A stretch of 45,360 nucleotides of DNA from Spirochaetia bacterium UBA2205 (GTDB lineage: Bacteria > Spirochaetota > UBA4802 > UB4802). The stretch covers positions 1 through 45,360 of the forward strand of contig DCUV01000030.1 in assembly GCA_002328585.1 (NCBI GenBank). The letters run 5' to 3'. The notes below the pieces were generated by a model. The model had not been told where the DNA came from and made no database searches. It saw only the letters and a list, made by a program, of their open reading frames with translations. Position numbers and translations under genes: made by a program. Positions 1 to 7,144 of the stretch are shown here, piece after piece. The stretch's first letter is position 1. Each line of letters opens with the position of its first letter.

Positions 1-115
1 AGGTATCTCGTATCCCCTTGCTCCTGCAATACTTTGCTATCCCATCGGGATACGTTAACCCCTCTAATACCATCCTTGCTTTCTCTTCAGGACTGTACGT
101 TTGCTTGACCTTCAT
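1..115 (-). CDS. Transposase OrfA-type protein, N-terminal fragment (runs off the window)
   Basis: The first 38 codons of a minus-strand gene are visible, beginning MKVKQTYSPEEKARMVLEG. This is the helix-turn-helix start typical of IS3-like OrfA transposases (Y-S-x-E-E-K-x-R-x-V-L-E-G, then a second helix with I-A-x-Y-C-R-x-x-G-I). The ATG at 115-113 is preceded on its strand by AGGAGG (complement of 124-129), eight bases upstream, which fixes the start. The rest lies outside the window, so whether the element is complete or active cannot be told. The neighbouring kinase gene appears to have been interrupted by it. Family assignment rests on motif recall, not on a search. Confidence 0.7.
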   Translation of the reverse strand, partial: MKVKQTYSPEEKARMVLEGLTYPDGIAKYCRSKGIRDT

Positions 116-215
116 CGTGATTTCCTCCTCGTTTTCTTTTAGTATTAAGGAAATCACTCTCTATTTTTTTCCCCAAAAAATTCTCATTTCCCATTGAAAC
201 TTTATGTGCACATGT
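1..215 (-). mobile_element. Insertion sequence end (IS3-like, partial)
   Basis: The transposase start and its roughly 100-base leader make up one end of an insertion sequence. Kinase-like coding sequence becomes recognisable from about 217-225 (reading S-L-E-K-A-N-A-D-L-L), so the IS boundary should lie near 205-220, possibly at the TGTGCACA around 205-212. The terminal inverted repeat cannot be confirmed because the other end is not in the window. The boundary is therefore approximate. Confidence 0.5.
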
Positions 216-246
216 CTTTAACTCCCTTGAAAAGGCTAACGCTGAT

Positions 247-2307
247 TTGCTAATCTTAGATAAAATGAAAGATGACTTTCTTGCTACCACAAGCCATGAG
301 CTTAAAACACCCCTTCACGGTATAATAGGATTGTCTCAGACTTTGATAGATGGTTCTCCGGATTTGGTAACTCCTGCTCAAAAGGAGAATCTTGAGCTTA
401 TTTGCAGCGAAGCAAAGCACCTTAATGACATGGTAAGTGAAATACTGGATTTTAGCAAGATTAGTGCCGGGAAAGCAGATCTCTTTTTAGAATACACAAA
501 AGCAGAGGAAGTAGGCTCAACTGTGGTGTCGCTTTTTTCTTCAGAGGCAGAGAAGAAAGGAATAACGCTGAAATTGGAGTGTGGTTATGTTCCAATAATT
601 ATAGCCGACAGGAAACGCCTGAGGCAGGTACTTATCAATTTGGTGGGTAACGCTATAAAGTTTTCTGATGGCGGGACAGTAACCATAACAATACAGCCCA
701 AGGATGACAGAGGAGTGCGTATTTTGGTTTGCGACGAAGGGAGAGGAATAGATACAAAGGACCTTGACCGAATATGGGACCCCTTTGTGCAGGCAGAGGA
801 CTCTGACACTCGCATTGCTGGTGGTACAGGACTTGGCCTTGCAATTTCAAAAAACCTGGTAGAACTCCATGGAGGAAGCATACGGGTTGAAAGTGAATCA
901 GGGAAAGGGAGCAGATTTATAGTTGACCTTCCCGAAAGCCCGGGAGCGCGGGGGATAAGTAGAAGGCGGGTAGAAAAGGCACACGACATTACTGCTGTAA
1001 AACAGGATGTTCGTTTTGTATCTCACGAAAAGGAAACCAATACTCTTGCACAACTGCAATCCTTCACTACCGCTCGCATCCTTGCCGTTGACGATGATGA
1101 GGTTAATCTGCGGGTAATGAAGGGCTACTGCGATGTAGCTGGCTATGAGTTTATTACCGCTACCAATGGACATGAAGCCCTGGAAATTCTGGCAACGCAG
1201 GATATTGATATTGTGCTGTTAGACCTCATGCTTCCGGGGATAAGTGGTTATGAGGTGTGTAAAAAAATTAGGGAAGATACAAAAACCAGAAGAATCCCCG
1301 TCATTATGGTAACAGCAAAAGATACCACAACAGACCTGGTGCGTGGTTTTATAACTGGCGCCAATGACTATATCACAAAACCCTTTAACCGGGAGGAACT
1401 TCTTGTCAGGATAGAAAATCAGCTTGCTATAAAGCAAATGCTGGAGGCAGAGCGCTCCATAATAAGAGAACTGCGTACTGAAAGTGAAGGACATGAAAAC
1501 CTTTACCGGCGAAGCGTTGACATGAAGCAGATGACCTCACAAATGCTTGCATGGGAGCGCCTTATACGGGATGACATGGAGATTGCTCGAGCTTTTCAGG
1601 ACCGGCTCATGTCGCATCACCGTAATGTGCCTGGAGTAGAAACGTACGTGTACTACAGACCGCTTATGAATCTTGGAGGAGATATCTACGATATTATTGA
1701 GGTGAGGCCTGGTGTTCTCAGGGTTTTCCTTGCCGATGCTACCGGGCATGGCATTGCAGCCTCCCTCAACACAGTAAAGATCCTTTCAGAATATTCGTCT
1801 ATAAAGGAAGTGATGCAAACACCGGAGGAAGTTTTAAACTTTCTCAATCATCGTTTTATAGAATTGTATCGGGATTACAAAATTATTTTCACATGCATTA
1901 TTGCTGATATTGATATCGCACATGGTAAGCTTTCTCTTGTCTCAGCGGGGCACCCTCAATCCTACCTGCTATCAGGGAATGAAGTGACACCGCTAAAACC
2001 GCGGGGTCCTATAATTTGCTTATCTTCAATTTTTGAATACCGTCAGGTAGTTATGCCTGTTAATAACCGTGATCTACTCATTTTTTATACTGATGGACTC
2101 CTTGAATTAATAGACTCACAGTATCGTGGTGCTGCAGATTCAGGCTTCGATGCATTGAAGGTGCTGGAAGAGCGAATTGCTTCAATAAACAAAGCTAATT
2201 CGCTTGAAGAAATCTGTAAATCCTTTGTTGCTGGTGCTGAGTCGTTGAGTACTACAAGGAATCGTGGAAGTGATGATATAACCATTGTTGCTCTCCGGAA
2301 GCTGTGA
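247..2307 (+). CDS. Hybrid histidine kinase / response regulator / SpoIIE-type phosphatase, 5' end probably removed by IS insertion
   Basis: Domains in order are: HisKA with the phospho-acceptor His at residue 17 (S-H-E-L-K-T-P-L-H-G); HATPase with N box (N-L-V-G-N-A-I-K-F) near 131-140, G1 (D-E-G-R-G-I-D) near 163 and G2 (G-T-G-L-G-L-A) near 192; a REC domain with acidic pocket D-D-D near 280, phospho-Asp near 326 and T-K-P-F near 378; and a PP2C/SpoIIE phosphatase (G-G-D near 477, A-T-G-H-G, T-D-G near 615, G-S-D-D near 674). It would sense a signal, phosphorylate REC and control a Ser/Thr phosphatase, probably in a partner-switching pathway. The reading frame stays open upstream of the TTG at 247 as kinase-like coiled coil to about 220, then enters IS sequence, so the sensor/membrane half is missing. 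The catalytic part is intact. Whether it is still expressed is unknown; ATG 265 is an alternative start. Confidence 0.85.
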   Translation: MLILDKMKDDFLATTSHELKTPLHGIIGLSQTLIDGSPDLVTPAQKENLELICSEAKHLNDMVSEILDFSKISAGKADLFLEYTKAEEVGSTVVSLFSSEAEKKGITLKLECGYVPIIIADRKRLRQVLINLVGNAIKFSDGGTVTITIQPKDDRGVRILVCDEGRGIDTKDLDRIWDPFVQAEDSDTRIAGGTGLGLAISKNLVELHGGSIRVESESGKGSRFIVDLPESPGARGISRRRVEKAHDITAVKQDVRFVSHEKETNTLAQLQSFTTARILAVDDDEVNLRVMKGYCDVAGYEFITATNGHEALEILATQDIDIVLLDLMLPGISGYEVCKKIREDTKTRRIPVIMVTAKDTTTDLVRGFITGANDYITKPFNREELLVRIENQLAIKQMLEAERSIIRELRTESEGHENLYRRSVDMKQMTSQMLAWERLIRDDMEIARAFQDRLMSHHRNVPGVETYVYYRPLMNLGGDIYDIIEVRPGVLRVFLADATGHGIAASLNTVKILSEYSSIKEVMQTPEEVLNFLNHRFIELYRDYKIIFTCIIADIDIAHGKLSLVSAGHPQSYLLSGNEVTPLKPRGPIICLSSIFEYRQVVMPVNNRDLLIFYTDGLLELIDSQYRGAADSGFDALKVLEERIASINKANSLEEICKSFVAGAESLSTTRNRGSDDITIVALRKL

Positions 2308-2378
2308 AAGATAATTATTTACATTTTTTATTTGACAAAAAACTATAGTATATTGAATCAATGAACTACTATAAAAAA

Positions 2379-2462
2379 GCCGCGATGGCGGAAATGGTAG
2401 ACGCGCCAGGTTCAGGGTCTGGTAGGTGTACGCCTGTGAGGGTTCAAATCCCTCTCGCGGCA
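2379..2462 (+). tRNA. tRNA-Leu (anticodon CAG)
   Basis: A complete class II cloverleaf is readable. The acceptor arms GCCGCGA and TCGCGGC (2379-2385 and 2455-2461) pair, with discriminator A at 2462. The anticodon stem CCAGG/TCTGG encloses loop TTCAGGG, giving anticodon CAG, and there is a variable arm and a T arm with GGTTCAAATCC. CCA is not encoded. It decodes CUG leucine codons. Confidence 0.95.
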
Positions 2463-2493
2463 ATTGTCTAATAAAATGATTTTTTCATTATTT

Positions 2494-3135
2494 TTATATT
2501 TTTTCTATTGTATCCAGAAATACATTAATTGGTTGTGCACCAACAAACTCGTATACATCATTGATAACAACTTTTGGTACTGATGAAACATTATGCTTTA
2601 TTGCTAATTGTGGAAATGTTGAAGTCTCTACCATGTCAGCTATGATATTTTGATTTTCAATTGCCAGCCTGTGAGCGGATGCAACTGCACCCGGACAGTA
2701 TGGTCAGGTGAGTGTGACAAATACCTGAATATGTATGGGTTTTGCTATCTTTTTAATCCTGTCGATAATTGGTTGAGGCAGTGGTTCTTTGGCTCCAGAG
2801 ACTTCAAGACAGGCGCCTATAAACGAGTTTATTTCGTATCCGGCAGGGATGCCAAAAAATCGTACTCCTTTTAGTGTATTTTTGCTATCCGATACAACAA
2901 TTGCAGGTATTTTATCAATGTTAAATGCTTTTGCTATATCACTATCTTTTACCAGATCGTATGTATGGAGTGAAATTTTGTCTGATAGTGATGCAATCTC
3001 TTCAACAAACTGGTGTGTAGTTTGACAGGTAGGACATTCAATTTCCTGGGAAAAAAAATGCAACGTTATAGGATTTGTTAATTTTGATAGTAACTGCACC
3101 AACTGCGTTTTTACCTTTTCATCAAAAAGTGGCAT
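2494..3135 (-). CDS. Two-domain glutaredoxin-like protein disulfide oxidoreductase, selenoprotein (in-frame TGA at 2706-2704 read as selenocysteine)
   Basis: This is a protein disulfide oxidoreductase (PDO) of two fused thioredoxin folds, about 213 residues. Domain 1 carries C34-P-T-C37 and a cis-Pro segment (K-I-P-A-I-V-V). Domain 2 reads V-F-V-T-L-T, then TGA (codon 144), then P-Y-C147-P-G-A, followed by in-frame fold elements (F-P-Q-L-A-I-K-H-N-V, V-P-K-V-V-I-N) and a TAA at 2496-2494. The family normally has C-P-Y-C here, so TGA replaces exactly the nucleophilic cysteine. A SECIS-like hairpin follows directly. I start at ATG 3135 because AAGGGAGG precedes it; an upstream in-frame codon at 3204 has no such site. 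Gene callers will truncate it at the TGA or lose the last 70 residues. The upstream reductase is its likely electron donor. The exact substrate is unknown. Confidence 0.88.
2669..2698 (-). promoter_or_regulatory. Candidate bacterial SECIS element
   Basis: Immediately after the in-frame TGA the mRNA folds into a lower stem CTGT/ACAG, a small internal loop, and an upper stem CGGGTGC/GCATCCG of seven pairs including one G-U, closed by the tetraloop AGUU. The loop G lies 19 bases after the TGA. This agrees with the bacterial SECIS rule as I know it (a G among the first two apical-loop bases, roughly 16-37 bases from UGA). Such a hairpin would recruit SelB with Sec-tRNA. The pairing was done by eye. 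Confidence 0.75.
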
Positions 3136-3228
3136 GGTAAAACCTCCCTTAAAAATAAATTTATTAATCTTAGAATATAATTTTGAAGAAAACTGTTGAA
3201 CCAATTATCAGGTATTACCTGGTTATTT

Positions 3229-3248
3229 AAAAAACGCCCTGTATGGGC
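3229..3248 (-). terminator. Weak intrinsic terminator or attenuator after the reductase gene
   Basis: On the minus strand GCCC-ATACA-GGGC is followed by G and six T residues. It lies just downstream of the reductase stop codon and before the selenoprotein gene. The stem is only four G-C pairs, so partial read-through into the oxidoreductase gene is plausible. Confidence 0.4.
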
Positions 3249-3264
3249 CATCACCAAACAATAA

Positions 3265-4248
3265 TTATTTCTTCAGTAAAACATATTCGCATGCTGATAA
3301 AGCTGCTTTCGCACCTTCACCTGCTGCTATAATAATCTGCTTATAGGGTACGGATGTAACATCGCCTGCGGCAAAAATTCCGGGTCGTGATGTCCGGCAG
3401 TTGCAGTCTATAATGATTTCACCATTATGGTTTAAGGCAACAACATCTTTTACCAGTTCGGTATTGGGGACTAACCCAATCTCTATGAAGATTCCCTGTA
3501 CATTAAGCGTCCTTTCTTTTTGAGAGCGACTATCAAACAACGTTACAGCTTCTACAGAATTGGTACCATGGATTGCTTTTAACTGGTGTTGGTATACTAT
3601 AGTAACATTGTTAAATTTTGACAGTTCATCCTGTAAAACCTTGTCAGCCGTTAAATGTGGTAACAGTTGAACAACCGTAACCGACGTTGCCAATTTTGCT
3701 AAATCAATTGCGGCTTCCACGGCTGAATTACCACCGCCAACAACCATAACATCTTTATCCTTGAACAGCGGTGCGTCGCAAATGGCACAGTAGGCAACGC
3801 CTTTACCCGTTAGCTCGCTTTCACCCGGTACATTAAGTCGTCGCCATCGCTTCCCGGTAGTTATAATAACAGCTTTTGCCATATAGGTATTCCCGTCTTC
3901 GCATGTTACTTTCTTTATAGTGCCGTCCTGTAATTGTATGGCTTTATATCCCTGCAAAAAACCAATTTCAAACTGTTCTACCTGTTCTTTAAAACGTTGC
4001 ACCAGAGATATGCCTTCGATATGGTTATAGCCCATATAATTTTCAACAACAGAAGTTTCTGCAACCTGCCCGCCAACATCAAGGGTTATAAGGCCTGTTT
4101 TAACACCTTTACGCATGCAATAAACTGCAGCAGTAAGTGCTGCAGGGCCTCCGCCTATGATTATAACATCATAGATAACGGAACTGTCCAGAGGTATGGT
4201 ACGTTGTTCTATTGTTTCTAATCCGGGAAGATTGAATGTTATTTCCAT
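3265..4248 (-). CDS. Thioredoxin reductase-like FAD/NAD(P)-dependent oxidoreductase
   Basis: This is a class II pyridine nucleotide-disulfide reductase of about 327 residues. The FAD-binding G-G-G-P-A-A motif lies near residue 33 and the redox pair C-A-I-C-D-A follows the V-A-Y segment in mid-protein. The NAD(P)-binding motif is G-G-G-N-S-A, and the C-terminal FAD motif is A-A-G-D-V-T. It would transfer NAD(P)H electrons to a thioredoxin or glutaredoxin-like partner, obviously the selenoprotein 130 bases downstream on the same strand. This is a pairing like AhpF-type or TrxB/PDO modules. A GTG at 4266 extends the frame, but ATG 4248 has GAGGT five bases before it and is preferred. The N-terminal segment before the FAD motif is a little longer than in E. 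coli TrxB. Confidence 0.88.
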   Translation of the reverse strand: MEITFNLPGLETIEQRTIPLDSSVIYDVIIIGGGPAALTAAVYCMRKGVKTGLITLDVGGQVAETSVVENYMGYNHIEGISLVQRFKEQVEQFEIGFLQGYKAIQLQDGTIKKVTCEDGNTYMAKAVIITTGKRWRRLNVPGESELTGKGVAYCAICDAPLFKDKDVMVVGGGNSAVEAAIDLAKLATSVTVVQLLPHLTADKVLQDELSKFNNVTIVYQHQLKAIHGTNSVEAVTLFDSRSQKERTLNVQGIFIEIGLVPNTELVKDVVALNHNGEIIIDCNCRTSRPGIFAAGDVTSVPYKQIIIAAGEGAKAALSACEYVLLKK

Positions 4249-4548
4249 CGTTACCTCATGCTCCACGGTATTAACTAGTTAAAAATGAACTGCTCTCTAC
4301 CATTATTTTTTATAAAACGAAAAAACATCCATCATTACTAAAAAATATAAAAATCTTTTCTATAGGTCAAGGATTAATTGGTTTATAAACAATAAATAAA
4401 GAGTGACTATCGCCAAAATTTTTAAAATATAGTTTTTTGTAAATGAAAAATTTAACATAGTTGTAACATTTACAGGGGCATTTCCATTGAATTGTTCAAG
4501 GTGTGAGCTATTTTTGGTAATCACCACAATAGGTATGAAGAGGTATAT
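4249..4548. other. Intergenic region between divergent reductase and glutamate synthase genes
   Basis: This AT-rich 300-base region has no credible gene. It should hold promoters for both directions. The only symmetry I see is the inverted repeat TGTAAATG (4438-4445) and CATTTACA (4467-4474), 21 bases apart, a possible operator for the downstream glutamate synthase operon. The first gene's ribosome site is AGAGGT, just before ATG 4549. I could not pick out convincing -35/-10 pairs. Confidence 0.4.
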
Positions 4549-5604
4549 ATGTGTGGAATAGTAGGCATAATAAATACTGATAGAATAAAAATTGATGGAA
4601 GTTATATCCGTGAGGCAATTCGTATACAGAATGAGCGGGGCAATGGTCTTGGTGGTGGTTTTGCTGCCTATGGTATATACCCCGGACATAAGGATAATTA
4701 TGCGGTGCATATTATGTATCAGGGTGGAAAACATAGCGAAATAATTAAAACAGTTGAAGCCTTTCTGGAGCTAAGGACAAAAGTTCACCATTCGGATGAG
4801 ATCCCAATTTTTCCTACAAGTACTATCCCGTCAGGTCCGTACTTTAAACGTTATTTTGTAAATCCCTTAAAGGAGCAGATACCCGTTGGACAGAGCGAAG
4901 ATGATGCCATGGTGGATATTGTTATGGCAATCAACACAATGGGTGATGCCTATGTTATCTCTTCGGGCAAAGATATGGGAGTGTTCAAAGGAGTTGGGTT
5001 TCCTGAAGACATCGCTGATTTTTTCCGTATTCAGGATTACAAAGGGTATATGTGGATAGCACACAACAGGTTTCCAACAAACACACCTGGCTGGTGGGGA
5101 GGTGCACATCCCTTTACCATACTTGATAAAGCGGTTGTTCATAATGGTGAGATTACCAGTTATGGTACCAACAAACGCTGGCTTGAGATGTTTGGGTACT
5201 TTTGTATGCTGCAAACAGACACTGAAGTACTGAGTTATATCTTTGATAAGTTGACGCGCAAGGATGGGCTTTCCGTAGAAGATGCCTGTTTTGTAATGGC
5301 TCCGTCGCTGTGGGAAGATATTGAATATGAAAAGGCAGAGAAAAAGAAACTGCTCCGACAACTGTATGGTCAGGTTATTGTTAATGGTCCTTTTGGTATT
5401 GTCCTTACTCATTCGGGGGGGGCGATAGTTCTTAATGATAGAAATAAGCTCAGGCCGGTTGTATGCGCCAGGGTTGGCTCTACCTACTATGCATCTTCGG
5501 AAGAGTGCAGTATCAGGCTACTATCGCCTAAAGTTGATGCGCTATGGTCACCAAGGGGTGGCGAGGCGGTTATCGTGGACTTAGCGAAAGAGGAGGTGCA
5601 GTGA
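4549..5604 (+). CDS. Glutamate synthase, class II glutamine amidotransferase subunit (archaeal-type GltB1)
   Basis: The protein (351 residues) starts MCGIVGI, so removal of Met exposes the catalytic N-terminal Cys of an Ntn-type glutaminase. Further class II signatures are H-N-R-F-P-T-N-T near residue 171, H-N-G-E-I near 198, and D-T-E in the segment after it. It would release ammonia from glutamine for glutamate synthesis by the next subunit. In standard bacterial GltB this domain is fused to the FMN domain; here it is a separate protein, as in the split archaeal-type enzyme. Its TGA stop overlaps the next ATG (TGATG at 5602-5606), which indicates translational coupling. Confidence 0.88.
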   Translation: MCGIVGIINTDRIKIDGSYIREAIRIQNERGNGLGGGFAAYGIYPGHKDNYAVHIMYQGGKHSEIIKTVEAFLELRTKVHHSDEIPIFPTSTIPSGPYFKRYFVNPLKEQIPVGQSEDDAMVDIVMAINTMGDAYVISSGKDMGVFKGVGFPEDIADFFRIQDYKGYMWIAHNRFPTNTPGWWGGAHPFTILDKAVVHNGEITSYGTNKRWLEMFGYFCMLQTDTEVLSYIFDKLTRKDGLSVEDACFVMAPSLWEDIEYEKAEKKKLLRQLYGQVIVNGPFGIVLTHSGGAIVLNDRNKLRPVVCARVGSTYYASSEECSIRLLSPKVDALWSPRGGEAVIVDLAKEEVQ

Positions 5605-7127
5605 TGAGTATGAAGAATAACTGGAAAACCATCCCACCTTTTCATCCTGAAATTGATTATGCACGATGCGATTACAAAAATGGTTGCACCATCTGTGCGC
5701 ATGAATGTTCCTGGGGGGAAATTTCGTTAAAACCTGAAAAACTGGATAATGGCACCATGGTATATAAACCAGGTGCCAACCTTACATCATGCGGTTCGTG
5801 TCAACGCTGTGTTAAGATGTGTCCTTATAGCGCAATCCATATTGTGAATAGCCCTATGTATACGAGTCATGGATACTGGACTCCGGATTATGTTGGCAAT
5901 ATTGTAAAGCAGGCTTCTTCAGAAGGTGGTGTGCTGATGGTTGGTAATGGTGCAACCGGTCCGCAGCGTCGTTATTTTGATCATATCATGTTTGATGCCT
6001 GTCAGGTTACCAATCCATCAATTGATCCATTGCGCGAACCTATGGAGATACGAACATACCTTGGCAGGCGGCCGTCAAAGTGGGATGGGGAACAATATCC
6101 ACTTTTAAAGCTGGAGGTTCCCATTATGTTTGGCGCTATGAGCTTTGGAGCCCTGAATTTGCGTGTTCATGAAGCTGAAGCAAAAGCAACAAGCGAGGTT
6201 GGCACCTACTGGAATACCGGTGAAGGAGGATTCCATATCTCATTGCGTGAAAGCTATGGCGCCAATACCATTGTACAGGTTGCCTCGGGCCGTTTTGGCG
6301 TCAGCGAGGATTATTTAAAATCGGCTGCTGCTGTTGAGATTAAGATTGGACAGGGTGCAAAACCGGGCATTGGCGGACACCTGCCGGGTGAAAAGGTTTC
6401 ACGGGAAATATCAGAAACCCGTATGGTTCCTGAAGGCAGTGATGCCCTGTCACCTGCGCCGCATCATGATATATATTCTATTGAAGATTTGCGACAGCTT
6501 ATTTACGCTATAAAAGAAACTATTGAATATAAGGTTCCCATTTCGGTTAAGATTGCTGCGGTACATAATGTTGCTGCAATTGCAAGTGGCATTGCACGTG
6601 CTGGTGCTGATATCATTGCTATTGATGGCTTCAGGGGTGGTACTGGAGCAACACCGTTGCAGATACGGCAGAATTCCGGTATCCCAATTGAACTGGCAAT
6701 AGCCGCTGCTGATGAACGCCTGCGACAGGAAGGGATACGAAACCAGGTAAGCCTTGTTGCTTCAGGTGGCATCCAGTGTTCTTCCGATGTTTTGAAGGCA
6801 ATATGTTTGGGTGCAGATGCAGTGTATGTTGCTACTCCTGTGCTTATTGCTTTAGGTTGTGGAATGTGCCAGCGTTGCTTTACCGGGAAATGTGCATATG
6901 GCATAACAACAAATAAACCAGGTCTTGCTGAACGAATTGATGTGGATGAAGCAGCATGGGCTTTAAAAAATCTTCTCCATGCATGGGCTGAGGAGATTGA
7001 AGAGCTTATGGGCTCAATGGGTATAAATGCAATTGAGGCTATGCGTGGTAACAGGGATAGACTGCGTGGTGTTGGTTTAAATGAGGAAGAGCTGCGCATT
7101 CTTGGTATAAAACATGCTGGAGCGTAA
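5604..7127 (+). CDS. Glutamate synthase, ferredoxin/FMN-binding catalytic subunit (archaeal-type)
   Basis: The 507-residue protein begins with a ferredoxin-like part (C-T-I-C-A-H-E-C near 28, C-G-S-C-Q-R-C-V-K-M-C-P near 65-77). The FMN-dependent (beta/alpha)8 barrel of glutamate synthase follows, with S-V-K-I, I-D-G-F-R-G-G-T-G-A and V-A-S-G-G-I. The cysteine set C-G-M-C-Q-R-C-F-T-G-K-C near the end fits the 3Fe-4S cluster loop. It would combine 2-oxoglutarate with ammonia and reduce the imine to glutamate. ATG 5604 is chosen because AGGAGG sits at 5591-5596; the frame extends upstream only inside the preceding gene. Confidence 0.9.
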   Translation: MSMKNNWKTIPPFHPEIDYARCDYKNGCTICAHECSWGEISLKPEKLDNGTMVYKPGANLTSCGSCQRCVKMCPYSAIHIVNSPMYTSHGYWTPDYVGNIVKQASSEGGVLMVGNGATGPQRRYFDHIMFDACQVTNPSIDPLREPMEIRTYLGRRPSKWDGEQYPLLKLEVPIMFGAMSFGALNLRVHEAEAKATSEVGTYWNTGEGGFHISLRESYGANTIVQVASGRFGVSEDYLKSAAAVEIKIGQGAKPGIGGHLPGEKVSREISETRMVPEGSDALSPAPHHDIYSIEDLRQLIYAIKETIEYKVPISVKIAAVHNVAAIASGIARAGADIIAIDGFRGGTGATPLQIRQNSGIPIELAIAAADERLRQEGIRNQVSLVASGGIQCSSDVLKAICLGADAVYVATPVLIALGCGMCQRCFTGKCAYGITTNKPGLAERIDVDEAAWALKNLLHAWAEEIEELMGSMGINAIEAMRGNRDRLRGVGLNEEELRILGIKHAGA

Positions 7128-7144
7128 TAGAGCAGGAGGGAAAT

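Noticed and set aside
2704..2706. The TGA as a nonsense mutation making the oxidoreductase a pseudogene
   Set aside because: Coding-quality sequence matching the fold continues for 69 codons to a normal stop, the TGA replaces exactly the catalytic Cys, and a well-spaced SECIS-like hairpin follows.
2650..2874. Plus-strand open frame of 74 codons
   Set aside because: It is the antisense shadow of the oxidoreductase gene, with no ribosome site and no family resemblance.
5544..5603. Upstream extension of the FMN glutamate synthase subunit
   Set aside because: The extra codons lie in the previous gene's coding region; ATG 5604 has AGGAGG and the stop/start overlap.
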